Positions 27,178-35,901 are shown, counted from the stretch's first letter. The stretch: 64,000 nt of DNA from Halegenticoccus tardaugens (GCF_004116405.1 NZ_SDIC01000004.1:354079-418078), one strand, 5' to 3'. The notes: a model not told the origin generated them from the letters alone. A program made the numbers and translations.

Positions 27178-28287
27178 ATGGGACTGGAGGAGGAGATCGA
27201 GGAGATCCGCGAGGAGATCGCCAGCACGCCCTACAACAAGTCGACGGAGGCGCACATCGGGCGGCTGAAGGCGAAGCTCGCGGAGAAAAAGGAAAAACTC
27301 GAAAACCAGTCCTCAGCGGGCGGCGGTCAGGGCTACGCGGTCGAGAAGACCGGCGACGCCACCGTCGCCCTCGTCGGGTTCCCGAGCGTCGGCAAGTCGA
27401 CCCTGATCAACGCCCTCACCAACGCCGAAAGCGAGACCGGGGCGTACGAGTTCACGACGTTGAACGTCAACCCCGGCATGCTGCAGCACAACGGGGCGAA
27501 CGTCCAGATCCTCGACGTCCCCGGACTCATCGAGGGGGCGGCCGGCGGTCGCGGCGGCGGCAAGGAGGTGCTGTCGGTCGTCAGGACGGCCGACCTCGTC
27601 GTGTTCATGCTCTCCGTGTTCGAGGTGGATCAGTACGAGCGCCTCCGCCGGGAACTGTACGAAAACAAGATCCGCCTCGACGCCGAACCGCCGAGCCTGA
27701 CGATCACGAAGAAAGGAAAGGGGGGTATCACCGTCACGACGAGCGACGACGTCGAACTCGACGAGGGGACGATCAAGGACGTGCTCCGCGAGTACGGCTA
27801 CGTCAACGCCGAGGTGACCGTCCGAGGGAACCCCTCTATCGACGAACTCATCGACGGCGTCATGGACAATCGGGTGTACCTCCCCTCCATCGTCGCCGTG
27901 AACAAGGCGGACCTCATCGACCGCGACTACCTCCCCACCGTCTACGAGAACCTGCGCGAGATCGGCCTCGATCCGGAGGCGGTGACGTTCATCAGCGCCG
28001 AGAAGGAGAAGGGCCTGGATGGGCTCAAAGAGCGCGTCTGGGAGGCGCTCGGGCTCATCCGGGTCTACATGGACAAGCCGGGACGCGGCGTCGACTACGA
28101 GGAGCCGCTCATCCTCACCGAGGGCGACACCGTCGGCGACGCCTGCGAGAAGCTCGGGGCGAACCTCGACGAGCGGTTTCGCTTCGCACGGGTGACGGGT
28201 CCGAGCGCGAAGCACGACGAACAGCAGGTCGGCAAGGATCACGCCCTCGCCGACGAGGACGTCCTCCGGATCGTCGCGCGGAAGTGA
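27178..28287 (+). CDS. DRG-family (Obg-like) GTP-binding protein
   Basis: 369-residue translational GTPase, the usual size for archaeal Drg. An N-terminal helical hairpin (EEEIEEIREEIASTPYNK) precedes G1 'GFPSVGKST', switch region 'EFTTLNVNPG', G3 'LDVPGLIEGA', G4 'VAVNKADLI' and a C-terminal TGS domain ('YMDKPGRGVDYEEPLIL' then 'HALADEDVLRIVA'). DRG proteins bind ribosomes, usually with a DFRP partner in eukaryotes. It is followed by palindrome-rich DNA that could end transcription. Confidence 0.95.
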   Translation: MGLEEEIEEIREEIASTPYNKSTEAHIGRLKAKLAEKKEKLENQSSAGGGQGYAVEKTGDATVALVGFPSVGKSTLINALTNAESETGAYEFTTLNVNPGMLQHNGANVQILDVPGLIEGAAGGRGGGKEVLSVVRTADLVVFMLSVFEVDQYERLRRELYENKIRLDAEPPSLTITKKGKGGITVTTSDDVELDEGTIKDVLREYGYVNAEVTVRGNPSIDELIDGVMDNRVYLPSIVAVNKADLIDRDYLPTVYENLREIGLDPEAVTFISAEKEKGLDGLKERVWEALGLIRVYMDKPGRGVDYEEPLILTEGDTVGDACEKLGANLDERFRFARVTGPSAKHDEQQVGKDHALADEDVLRIVARK

Positions 28288-28309
28288 CGGCGCGGGTCGA
28301 CCGGATCGG

Positions 28310-28362
28310 ATCGTTCGACCGGTCGCGCGACCGGCCGGATCGTCCGGACGACCGAATCGTTC
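28310..28362 (+). terminator. Palindrome-rich region after the DRG gene
   Basis: A perfect 16-bp palindrome CCGGTCGCGCGACCGG (28319-28334) is followed by CCGGATCGTCCGG. Either can form a strong hairpin 30-70 nt after the stop. No T-tract follows, so terminator function is only suggested by position. Confidence 0.35.
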
Positions 28363-28393
28363 GGTTGAAACCCCCGCGGACGAACGGGTCGGT

Positions 28394-28873
28394 ATGGCGA
28401 CCACGACGGCGCGTTCGGCGAGCGGACCGGCGGCGGTGCTCGCGATCCTCTCGCTCTCGCTTCTTCCGTGGACGGTCCTCGGCGGCGGCGACGTCACGTT
28501 CGTAATGCCCTGGGGGCTCGTGAACCCCCGCCCGCTCCACGTGTTCACCATCGTCGAGTACTTCGCCGATCCCCGGATGGGCTACGCGACGCTGCCGCGG
28601 TCGCTCCAGGCGTGGCCCCTCGCGCTCCTCATGTACCTCCTCGCGCTCGCGAGCGCGAGCGTCGGGCTGGCGACGGGCCGGGAGGACCGCCGGGTGACCG
28701 CCGGCCTGCTCGTGATCGCGGGGGTCGCCTCGCTGTCGATGACGGCCGGGTTCCTCCGCCGCGGCGCGCCCGTCGCGGTGCCGCTCGGGACGGGCGCGCT
28801 GTGGATCGCGGCCTGGTGGTTTTACTGGCCGGCCTTGCGGCGATCCGGCGGCGTTCACCGAGGGACGGAGTGA
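28394..28873 (+). CDS. TIGR04206-like haloarchaeal membrane protein
   Basis: 159 residues with about four transmembrane helices ('AVLAILSLSLLPWTVLGGGD', 'WPLALLMYLLALASASVGLA', 'VTAGLLVIAGVASLSMTAGF', 'PLGTGALWIAAWWFYWPALR'). The conserved segments 'LLPWTVL', 'VMPWGLVN' and 'WWFYWPALRR' match the family recalled as TIGR04206. Function unknown. Confidence 0.8.
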   Translation: MATTTARSASGPAAVLAILSLSLLPWTVLGGGDVTFVMPWGLVNPRPLHVFTIVEYFADPRMGYATLPRSLQAWPLALLMYLLALASASVGLATGREDRRVTAGLLVIAGVASLSMTAGFLRRGAPVAVPLGTGALWIAAWWFYWPALRRSGGVHRGTE

Positions 28874-28951
28874 TCGCCGCCGTCGCCAGGGATCGCCATC
28901 GGTCGTCAGTTGCACGTCGCCCGACCGCGGAAGACCGCGCTCGCACGCCGT

Positions 28952-30394
28952 TCAGTCGCCGGGGGTCGCGCTCGGGCGGTAGGCCCGGCTGATCGCCTTC
29001 CACTTGCCGGTCGCGAAGCGGTAGTAGTTGATCGCCGCCGGGACGGCCGTCTCGGCGAGGAACGCCAGGTAGAGCCCGACGATGCCGAGCGACGTCGTCG
29101 CGCCGAGGTACGCGAGCGGGATCGAACCGCCGAACGTGCCGAGAAGTTGGCTGTAGAAGGGCCAGCGGGTGTCGCCGCTGGCGTCGAGCGGCCCGGCAGC
29201 CCCGCCCGAGACGCCCTGGAGGATCACGGCGACGCAGGCGACGTGCACGAGCGAGACGGCGATGGGAACCGCCGGTTCGCTCGGGTCGTCCACGAACCCG
29301 AGGACGATCGGCTCCGCGAACATCGCGACGAGCCCCGCGGAGACGACGTAGGTGGCGACGGCGTAGCGGACGATCTCGCGGCCGTAGGCCTCGGCCGTCC
29401 CCTCGTCGCCGACGCCGAGCGCCTGCCCGACGAGGCTCGACGAGGCGAGCCCGAAGCCCCAGCCGGGCGTGTTCATGACGCCCCAGATCCGCCGGGAGAT
29501 CACGAACGCGGCGACGACGTCCTCGCCGAAGATGTCGAGGATCGCGAGCATCGGGAACTCCGCGACGGTCCACACCAGGTTGCGGCCCATCACGGGGAGG
29601 CCGATCCGGACGAGGTCGCGGATCGTCTCCCCGTCGACGAACGGCCCGACGGGGTCGATCCGAACCGGAAACGCCCCGATGCCCGGCAGTCGGCCCGCGG
29701 CGAGGCCGATCGCGAACGCCGCCGTGACGAGGGCGCTGGAGACGACGGTGCCGACCGCCGCGCCGACGACTCCCATGTCGAGGCCGAAGATGAGGACGGC
29801 GTTGACGGCGACGTTGGCGACCGCGCCGGTCGCGCGCAGGAGCATCGCGGTGTAGGAGTCGTCCGCGCCCACGAGGACGCGGCTACCCACGAGATTCAGC
29901 GCGGAGAAGGGGACGCCGAGGGCGACGATCTCGAGGTACGCCGCGCCGAGGGCGACCGCCTCCGCGTTGTCGCTCAGGAGGCCGATCAGCTCCGTCGAGA
30001 ACAGCCAGAAGGCGACGGCGACGGGCAGGCTCGCGACGACGGCGAGGAACGCGCTCGATCGGACCGCGAGCCCGAGTTCCTCGTCGGCCCCCGCGCCGAA
30101 CCGCTGGGAGACGAGGGCGATCGTGCCCCCGGCCACCCCGCCGCCGATCGAGAAGGCGAGCCCCCAGAACGGGCTGGCGAAGCCGACGCCGGTGATCGCG
30201 GCGGTGCCGGACGCGACGCCGACCATCGCCACGTCGACGGCGTTCTTCGACATCCTGGCGATCCCCGTGACGACGCGAGGCCACGCGAGCTCGGCCGTCC
30301 GGACGGCGCGCTCGCGGTCGACGAGGCCGACGCGGGCGAGGGCGAGACCGACGGCGAGGATGCCGAGCTTCACCGGGTTCGGAATCGAGGACAC
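28952..30394 (-). CDS. MATE-family multidrug/cation antiporter
   Basis: 480 residues with about 12 predicted membrane helices in two internal halves. 'NAVDVAMVGVASGTAAITGVGFASPFWGL' and 'GGTIALVSQRFGAGADEELG' in the first half pair with 'FGLASSSLVGQALGVGDEGTAEAYGREI' in the second; these are the hallmark MATE repeats with conserved Gln/Gly after a helix. It is expected to export organic compounds in exchange for Na+ or H+. Start at 30394 (MSSIPNPVKLG). It faces the TIGR04206-like gene convergently. Confidence 0.93.
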   Translation of the reverse strand: MSSIPNPVKLGILAVGLALARVGLVDRERAVRTAELAWPRVVTGIARMSKNAVDVAMVGVASGTAAITGVGFASPFWGLAFSIGGGVAGGTIALVSQRFGAGADEELGLAVRSSAFLAVVASLPVAVAFWLFSTELIGLLSDNAEAVALGAAYLEIVALGVPFSALNLVGSRVLVGADDSYTAMLLRATGAVANVAVNAVLIFGLDMGVVGAAVGTVVSSALVTAAFAIGLAAGRLPGIGAFPVRIDPVGPFVDGETIRDLVRIGLPVMGRNLVWTVAEFPMLAILDIFGEDVVAAFVISRRIWGVMNTPGWGFGLASSSLVGQALGVGDEGTAEAYGREIVRYAVATYVVSAGLVAMFAEPIVLGFVDDPSEPAVPIAVSLVHVACVAVILQGVSGGAAGPLDASGDTRWPFYSQLLGTFGGSIPLAYLGATTSLGIVGLYLAFLAETAVPAAINYYRFATGKWKAISRAYRPSATPGD

Positions 30395-30489
30395 GTGGAG
30401 TGCGATGGGTTTCCGCCGGAGCCTAAAGGTCGTTCGTCACGCGGCAGGCCCGTCCGGATCACGCCGCGCGGACCGCGACGTCGAGTCGC

Positions 30490-30607
30490 GCCGACCACGT
30501 CGGGCCGCTCGACCACGTCGGGCCACATCGAACCGCGTCGAACCACGTCCAACCGCGTCGAGCCGCCCGAACTGTCGAACCGCGCCGAACCGCGCCGAAC
30601 CGCGGAC
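30490..30607. repeat. Degenerate tandem repeat (CGAACCGCG-type) upstream of the VOC gene
   Basis: A run of imperfect units such as CGACCACGTCGGGCC, CGAACCGCGTCGAACCACGTC and CGAACCGCGC is repeated through about 115 bp between the divergent MATE and VOC genes. Unit length drifts between roughly 10 and 20 bp. No gene is supported here. Confidence 0.6.
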
Positions 30608-30680
30608 GGCGTCGGTCGGCACCTCCTCGCCTCGTTCCGCCTCCGGTACCCTTTTCGACGCCGCGGCCGTTGTCACGCCC

Positions 30681-31466
30681 ATGTCCGGCACGCTCGACCA
30701 CGCGATGATGCGCATCGAGGACCTCGACGAATCGCTCGACTGGTACCAGGGCCACCTCGATTACGAGGAGAAGGGCCGCTGGGAGGCCGACACCTTCACG
30801 AACGTCTACCTCGGCCCCGCGGACATGCACGAGGAGGGCGCGATGCTCGAACTCACGCACAACCACGGGGACAACACCTACGAGATGGGCGACGCGTGGG
30901 GCCACATCGCCGTCCGCGTCGAGGACGTGTACGACGCCTACGAGGAGCTGATGGACGAGGGCGTCGAGGACTACCGGGACCCCGACTCCTGCGGCGGGCG
31001 CTACGCGTTCGTGAAGGATCCCGACGGCCACGAAATCGAGATCGTCCAGCGCGACCACGGCGCGCGCTGGAGCCTCGACCACACGATGATGCGCGTCGAG
31101 GACGCGGACCGCGCGCTCGGCTTCTGGACCCGGAAATTCGAGTACGAGCACACCGGCCGCTGGGAGTCCGACACCTTCGCGAACTACTTCGTGAAGCCCG
31201 AGGGCGCGGCCGAGGAGGCGATGGCGGTCGAACTCACGTACAACTACGACGGCCGGAGCTACGAACTCGGCGACGCGTGGGGCCACCTCGCGGTCCGCGC
31301 CGACGACCTCGGCGACTACTGGGAGACGCTGATGGAGCGCGAGGCCGACGACTACCGCGACCCCGCGTCGTGCGACGACAACTACGCCTTCACGAAGGAC
31401 CCCGAGGGGCACGAGATCGAAGTGCTCGAACGCGACTGGGACGCGGACTCGCTCTTCCCGGCGTAG
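30681..31466 (+). CDS. Tandem VOC (glyoxalase-like) superfamily protein
   Basis: 261 residues made of two homologous VOC halves. Half one runs from 'LDHAMMRIEDLDESLDWYQ' to 'YAFVKDPDGHEIEIVQRD'. Half two runs from 'LDHTMMRVEDADRALGFW' to 'YAFTKDPEGHEIEVLERD'. Each half has a starting His and an ending Glu in the metal positions (LDHxMMR, GHEIE), consistent with lactoylglutathione-lyase-like metal binding. Each half also has the 'YELGDAWGHLAVR' type strand with a third His. The substrate is uncertain: methylglyoxal detoxification or a dioxygenase-like reaction. ATG at 30681 gives MSGTLDHAMMR. Confidence 0.9.
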   Translation: MSGTLDHAMMRIEDLDESLDWYQGHLDYEEKGRWEADTFTNVYLGPADMHEEGAMLELTHNHGDNTYEMGDAWGHIAVRVEDVYDAYEELMDEGVEDYRDPDSCGGRYAFVKDPDGHEIEIVQRDHGARWSLDHTMMRVEDADRALGFWTRKFEYEHTGRWESDTFANYFVKPEGAAEEAMAVELTYNYDGRSYELGDAWGHLAVRADDLGDYWETLMEREADDYRDPASCDDNYAFTKDPEGHEIEVLERDWDADSLFPA

Positions 31467-31511
31467 ACGGTCGAACCGCTCGACGACACGGGGCGGCGTT
31501 CTCCTTTCCGC

Positions 31512-31739
31512 ATGATCTACTGGTACGACGCCATCGACGAGCGGACGGTCTCCGACGGATTCGAGTTATCCGGCGGCGCGAACGTCGACGGCGGATACTA
31601 CGCGCGCGTCGCCGTCGAGGAGGGCGTCGAGACGATCCTCACGATCGACGACGACTTCGATCGGATCGACGGCGTGAACGCGGAGGTCGTCCTCGATCCC
31701 GAGGAATTGAGACGACCGAACGAGTATCTCGGATACTGA
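31512..31739 (+). pseudogene. C-terminal remnant of a PIN-domain (VapC-type) toxin
   Basis: 75-residue frame whose last ~45 residues (YYARVAVEEGVETILTIDDD, then FDRIDG) look like the end of a PIN toxin, including the late acidic cluster DDDFD. The first three PIN acidic residues and the N-terminal fold are missing, and residues 1-28 do not resemble a PIN start. No antitoxin is adjacent. Most likely a truncated copy; a short real protein remains possible. Confidence 0.55.
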
Positions 31740-31759
31740 TTTTCGGGATCGGGTTACGT

Positions 31760-32090
31760 CATCGGCTCCGCCCTGGCAGGGTTCGACGCGGTCTGGTCAG
31801 ACCGACGCGCGGTTGCCATAGCTGAGAGCGAGCGTTCGTGACACGACGACGCTGAAATCACCTCGAAAGCCCCCGTCGAACCCCGTCGGAATCGGAACCG
31901 CGGGCCGACGGCCGAGTACCGCAACGAGGCGCGGGGGTTGAGACGGCGGCCCCTTGCAATCCACCCAACGGTGGCTGGACGTCCAGCCGGTGCGGGCGGT
32001 GCGGGCGGGGTCGAAAGGGGCGACTCGCTGGAGTCGGGGCTTTCGGGGTGTTCTCAACGCTTTCAGTCACTATCGTGGCATTACTCGCGA
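31760..32090. ncRNA. Structured GC-rich non-coding element upstream of the S-layer gene
   Basis: A compact block with dense symmetry: a perfect 16-bp palindrome GGCTGGAC/GTCCAGCC (31973-31988), a CCAC/GTGG hairpin just before it, and runs such as GCGGGCGGTGCGGGCGG and GGCGCGGGGGTTGAG. It gives open frames on both strands without a convincing protein, as structured RNAs often do. It ends near 32090, where the sequence becomes AT-rich. I have an impression of similar blocks elsewhere in haloarchaeal genomes but could not verify it. A MITE-like repeat is the main alternative; strand unknown. Confidence 0.35.
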
Positions 32091-32118
32091 ACGGTTCCAC
32101 CCATCAGAGATGCACAAA

Positions 32119-32240
32119 GTATTTATATTTGAAATTGGCGGAGACGCCCCGTAGCGCGCGAATTCGGCGATATCGGCATATCACCGATCGCGACTTACCA
32201 CAAGACATTTATAACGAGCGAATTACGTATCGGACGTAAC
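32119..32240 (+). promoter_or_regulatory. S-layer gene promoter region with two TATA-like boxes
   Basis: Two AT-rich boxes are present in an otherwise GC-rich region: ATTTATATTT (32121-32130) and CATTTATAA (32206-32214). From the second, transcription would begin near 32236-32240, leaving a leader of about 115 nt before the ATG at 32352. A long leader and more than one promoter are known for other haloarchaeal S-layer genes. Confidence 0.6.
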
Positions 32241-32351
32241 CCTACCAAAGGTGACACAAGCAAGTACCCTCGTTCGGTTCCGTCTCGCCCTCCAGGGCGG
32301 TTCGGGAGGTCGTGCGGGGCGAACGCGGCGTTGCCGACCGATCAACAAACC

Positions 32352-34682
32352 ATGACAGCAAACACAAACGACAAACTCCGTAGCCTGTTCCTGGCTGCGA
32401 TGATGGTCCTCTCCGTGGTGGCGGGGACCGTCGCGTTCGCAGGGACGGCTGCGGCGACAAACCACCCCGGTGTCGAGAAGGTCACTCACTATGACCGAGC
32501 AGGCAACTCGGGGACTACTGACGGTTACATAGAGGTAGCGTTCGATGAAGACGTCAATGACGATGATGCGACGTACACCCTACAGGACGAGGATGGTGAT
32601 GAACTTGAGACGTTCGACACCGAAGACACCGAAATAACTGGTGGACAGCTCCTCATCGATACTGGTGAAGGGGACGAGTCCATCATCCCTGAAGCGGACT
32701 CACTCGTCATTGAGGGAGTTGAAGATACTGATGGTAACGCCATTGATGAAGAAGAAGTTGACGTGACTGTCGCGCCGACGTCTGTCTCTGCTGATGAGAC
32801 CAAGTCTGCCTACCAAGGTTCGAAGGTCGCCGTCATTGACGACAGCGAAACGGACTACGATGTGACCATCGAAGGTGACGACAGCGGTTACTTCTTCGAG
32901 GGATCGACGGGACAGAACAGTGAAGTCTTCGTGTTCAATACGGAAGACCGAGAGCTAGACGAGTACAGCATCACCGTCGGATCGAATGACCAGGATGCAA
33001 CTGTTAACGTCCGTGACCTTGGTCTGACGGTGTCGCCCGACGACACGTCCATCGAAGATGACGAAGCGGTCGAAGGGACCGTTTCGGCCAACTCCGGTGA
33101 TCGGGACGTCGATGTCGAGCTTGTCGACAGCGACGGAGACACCGTCGAAACGGAGGAAGTCAACCTTGGCGGTTCTGGTGAGGCTGACTACAGTTTCGAC
33201 GCCCAGGACACTGGAAACTACACGATTGAAGCGACTGACGTGTACTCCGGTGTCTCCGAAGAGAGTGACACAATCACCGTCAGCAAAGCTGGCGACCAGG
33301 AACTTGACCTCGCCGACAACACCGTTGAGGTTGAGTCCGGTGATGAGACCGAATTCGAAGTCGAACTCGAAAACACTGACAGTGGCACCATCGTTATTGG
33401 AGATGCTGATGACGACGGCTACGAAGTCAGAGCCACTGTTGTCGACGACGACGATGATGGGATCGCTGAAGTGTCGATGAACAGTTACGACGCCCGTAAC
33501 AGCAACGACGGGGGTCTGTCCGGTGACATTGAAGAAGACAGCGTGGATGTCGTGGAGACTCCGCGCGACGATGATGAGGACCCCAAGCCCCTCGACTCCG
33601 GCAATTACGAGATCGAGGTAGGAGCAGAGGATTACAGTGACGACTGGTCCCCTGACGCCGTTGGTACGCTGGCAATCCTCGATCGCGAGACGGGTGACGC
33701 AAACTCGTGGGTCACCTACAGTGACGCCCTGGACGATGACGCTGACGGTGACGACGTCGTTGACGCCATCAATGACGGCGACATCACGCAGCGCAGTGAG
33801 GTTGCGAAGGATGACGTCGCGATCGTTCAGGTCGAAGCATCCGGTATCTTCGGTTACCTCAACTCTGACGATTTCGATGATATCGTCAACGACGGCGATG
33901 TCAATGTCGAAATCGAGCAGACGAACCCTGGCCAGAACCGTGACGCGAAGACCGTCGACGCTGATGAGGTCGAAATGATCAAGGATGACGAGCGTAATAT
34001 GCTTTACCTCGTCATCGACACTGAAAGTGAGACGTTCGAAGAGGATGATCGCTTCGAGGCCACCTTCACGGTGAATCACGAATCCGAACTCGTCGAGGGT
34101 GACGAGGACGAGACCGCCTCCACGACCTTCGAAGTTCTGGAGCGCGAAGCGATGCCTGAACTGAACGACGACGACGAGGTCGAGGTCGAGGCCACCGAGG
34201 ACGCCACGATCGCGGGCGAAACGTCCATTGCCCCCAACTCCGAACTGACGCTCCGCGCTCGCAGTGAGTCCGGTGCCGACAACCCGTTCGTCATCAGCGA
34301 GACGGTCAACGTCTCCGAGGATGGCACGTTCGAGGGTGAGTTCGACTTCGCTGACGTCGAACCTGGCACGAACTTCACGCTCTCGCTGAGCGCGGGCGAC
34401 CTCAGCGGCGACACTGAGTTCGACGGCGTGGTCGTCGAAGAGGCCGACGACGAGGAGGAGAACACGACCGAGACGACGACTGAGACGCCTGAGACGACCG
34501 AGACGACGGAGACCACCGAGACGACCACCGAGACCACCGAAACCACCACGGACGACGGTGACAACGGTGGCGACGGTGACGGCGACGGCGGCTCCGACGA
34601 GACCGGACCCGGCTTCGGCGTCGCGGTCGCGCTCGTCGCGCTGGTCGCCGCCGCGCTGCTCGCGGTCCGCCGCGACAACTAA
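32352..34682 (+). CDS. csg: S-layer glycoprotein with PGF-CTERM anchor
   Basis: 776-residue secreted cell-wall protein. The N-terminus 'MTANTNDKLRSLFLAAMMVL' continues into a hydrophobic stretch ending AGTAAA, a Sec signal. The body is extremely Asp/Glu/Thr-rich with beta-sandwich-like segments. Near the C-terminus come a Thr-rich linker (TTTETPETTETTETTETTT), an acidic Gly/Asp stretch, then 'GPGFGVAVALVALVAAALLA' and VRRDN. That is the PGF-CTERM tripartite signal, cleaved and lipid-anchored by archaeosortase. Asn glycosylation sequons include NYT, NVS and NFT. The central region uses more A/T-ending codons than the ends. ATG at 32352 gives the proper signal peptide. artA follows directly. 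Confidence 0.93.
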   Translation: MTANTNDKLRSLFLAAMMVLSVVAGTVAFAGTAAATNHPGVEKVTHYDRAGNSGTTDGYIEVAFDEDVNDDDATYTLQDEDGDELETFDTEDTEITGGQLLIDTGEGDESIIPEADSLVIEGVEDTDGNAIDEEEVDVTVAPTSVSADETKSAYQGSKVAVIDDSETDYDVTIEGDDSGYFFEGSTGQNSEVFVFNTEDRELDEYSITVGSNDQDATVNVRDLGLTVSPDDTSIEDDEAVEGTVSANSGDRDVDVELVDSDGDTVETEEVNLGGSGEADYSFDAQDTGNYTIEATDVYSGVSEESDTITVSKAGDQELDLADNTVEVESGDETEFEVELENTDSGTIVIGDADDDGYEVRATVVDDDDDGIAEVSMNSYDARNSNDGGLSGDIEEDSVDVVETPRDDDEDPKPLDSGNYEIEVGAEDYSDDWSPDAVGTLAILDRETGDANSWVTYSDALDDDADGDDVVDAINDGDITQRSEVAKDDVAIVQVEASGIFGYLNSDDFDDIVNDGDVNVEIEQTNPGQNRDAKTVDADEVEMIKDDERNMLYLVIDTESETFEEDDRFEATFTVNHESELVEGDEDETASTTFEVLEREAMPELNDDDEVEVEATEDATIAGETSIAPNSELTLRARSESGADNPFVISETVNVSEDGTFEGEFDFADVEPGTNFTLSLSAGDLSGDTEFDGVVVEEADDEEENTTETTTETPETTETTETTETTTETTETTTDDGDNGGDGDGDGGSDETGPGFGVAVALVALVAAALLAVRRDN

Positions 34683-34689
34683 CTGAGTA

Positions 34690-34705
34690 CTCCCCTTCGG
34701 GGGTT
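34690..34705 (+). terminator. Hairpin after the S-layer gene
   Basis: A TCCCC/GGGGG stem with a three-base TTC loop, starting 8 nt after the stop codon of the S-layer gene. Likely a transcript 3' end or stability element. Confidence 0.5.
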
Positions 34706-34857
34706 CTCACGACGCAGCGTCGAACCACCGGCCTCGCGCCGGCCCCCTGCGATTCATTTCTTTCGACGCCGCCCGCCGATCGTCAGCGATACCGTATCGC
34801 GATGTGCCGACGCCGAGACGGCGTTCGCTCCGTCTCCGACGACACCCGAGGACAAGG

Positions 34858-34867
34858 CATTTATCCG
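34858..34867 (+). promoter_or_regulatory. TATA box of artA
   Basis: GCATTTATCC lies 21-30 nt before the ATG at 34888, so artA probably has its own leaderless promoter. Confidence 0.55.
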
Positions 34868-34887
34868 AACATTTCCTCTCACCTGAT

Positions 34888-35901
34888 ATGCCCGAAGCGT
34901 TCTCCGATCTCCTCGCGTGGGTCGTGGTCTTCGCGTTCGGCGTCGGGACCCTGCTCGCCCGCCGGGATCGACGGGTCGCGCGCGCCGCGACCGCGGGCGC
35001 GTGGGGCCTCTTCGCGCTCTTTTGGCTCCAGTTGTTCCCCCACTTCGCGTTCGTCCAGAAGAGCTACGTCGAGGGGATCCTCTCGCTGGCCGCCGTGCCC
35101 GCCTGCCTCTACGCCGGGTGGTTGCTCTTTCGCGGCCGCGACAGTCTGTTCGTCCTCTCGCGGGCCGTCGCCGTGATGGGCCTCGTCTACCTCCCGTTCG
35201 AGACAATCCCCGCGATCGCGGTCGGCGGGGTGACCCTCCCCGCGCCGCGGCGGGTGCTCATCCAGACCGTCGCCTCGCAGACGGAGACGATCATGAACCT
35301 CCTCGGCTACTACCCCGAGACCGTGGCCGGGCCGGAGACCGGCTACGCGGACTTGGCGTTCGTCTCCTACGCCGACTCGGGCCACCGGCTCCGATTCGAG
35401 ATCGTCCTCGCCTGCACCGGCCTCGGCAGCATCGCCATCTTCGCGGGCCTCGTCGGCGCCGTGCGCGCGCCGCTCCGAAAGAAGCTCCGCGCGCTCGCCG
35501 TCGTCGTCCCCGTGATCTGGGTGCTCAACCTCGCGCGCACGACGTTCATCGGCGTCGCCTTCGGCACCCAGTCGATGCACTACTTCCCCGACGCGGTGCT
35601 GTTTCTCTTCGGCTCGGACGATCCCTACCGCGTCTCGTTTTTCCTCTCCGACCGGGTCCTCAGCCAGGTCCTCGCCGTCTTCGCGCTCATGGGTCTCGCG
35701 TACGTCCTCGTGCGCGTGCTGCCGGAGCTTTTGACGGTCGTCGAGGACGTGCTGTACGTGCTGACGAACGAGGAGCACGACCTGTACGCCGCGCTCGACG
35801 TTCCCGCGCCGCGGACGGACGGCGGAATCGCGGACGACGAGGGCACGAGCGTGAGCGCGGGAGATGACCGAGACGCGAGCGGAGACCGTGATACGAGTTG
35901 A
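34888..35901 (+). CDS. artA: Archaeosortase A
   Basis: 337-residue integral membrane transpeptidase-like enzyme that cleaves PGF-CTERM proteins before lipid attachment. The catalytic triad is visible: Cys in 'EIVLACTGLGSIAIF' (near residue 177), Arg in 'LNLARTTFIGVAFG' (near 218) and His in 'SMHYFPDAVLFLF' (near 233). About eight hydrophobic helices are present. The last ~30 residues (GDDRDASGDRDTS) are charged, arise from a short DNA repeat and are unlikely to be conserved. ATG at 34888 is supported by the TATA box. Direct adjacency to the S-layer gene pairs the enzyme with its major substrate. Confidence 0.95.
   Translation: MPEAFSDLLAWVVVFAFGVGTLLARRDRRVARAATAGAWGLFALFWLQLFPHFAFVQKSYVEGILSLAAVPACLYAGWLLFRGRDSLFVLSRAVAVMGLVYLPFETIPAIAVGGVTLPAPRRVLIQTVASQTETIMNLLGYYPETVAGPETGYADLAFVSYADSGHRLRFEIVLACTGLGSIAIFAGLVGAVRAPLRKKLRALAVVVPVIWVLNLARTTFIGVAFGTQSMHYFPDAVLFLFGSDDPYRVSFFLSDRVLSQVLAVFALMGLAYVLVRVLPELLTVVEDVLYVLTNEEHDLYAALDVPAPRTDGGIADDEGTSVSAGDDRDASGDRDTS

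Noticed and set aside
28910..31825. 971-codon plus-strand frame across the MATE and VOC genes
   Set aside because: It covers an opposite-strand gene and another frame of a clear VOC gene, with an Arg-rich composition and no domain.
31797..32154. Several overlapping short frames before the S-layer gene
   Set aside because: Frames on both strands are open because the region is GC-rich and symmetric; none has a start context or known domain.
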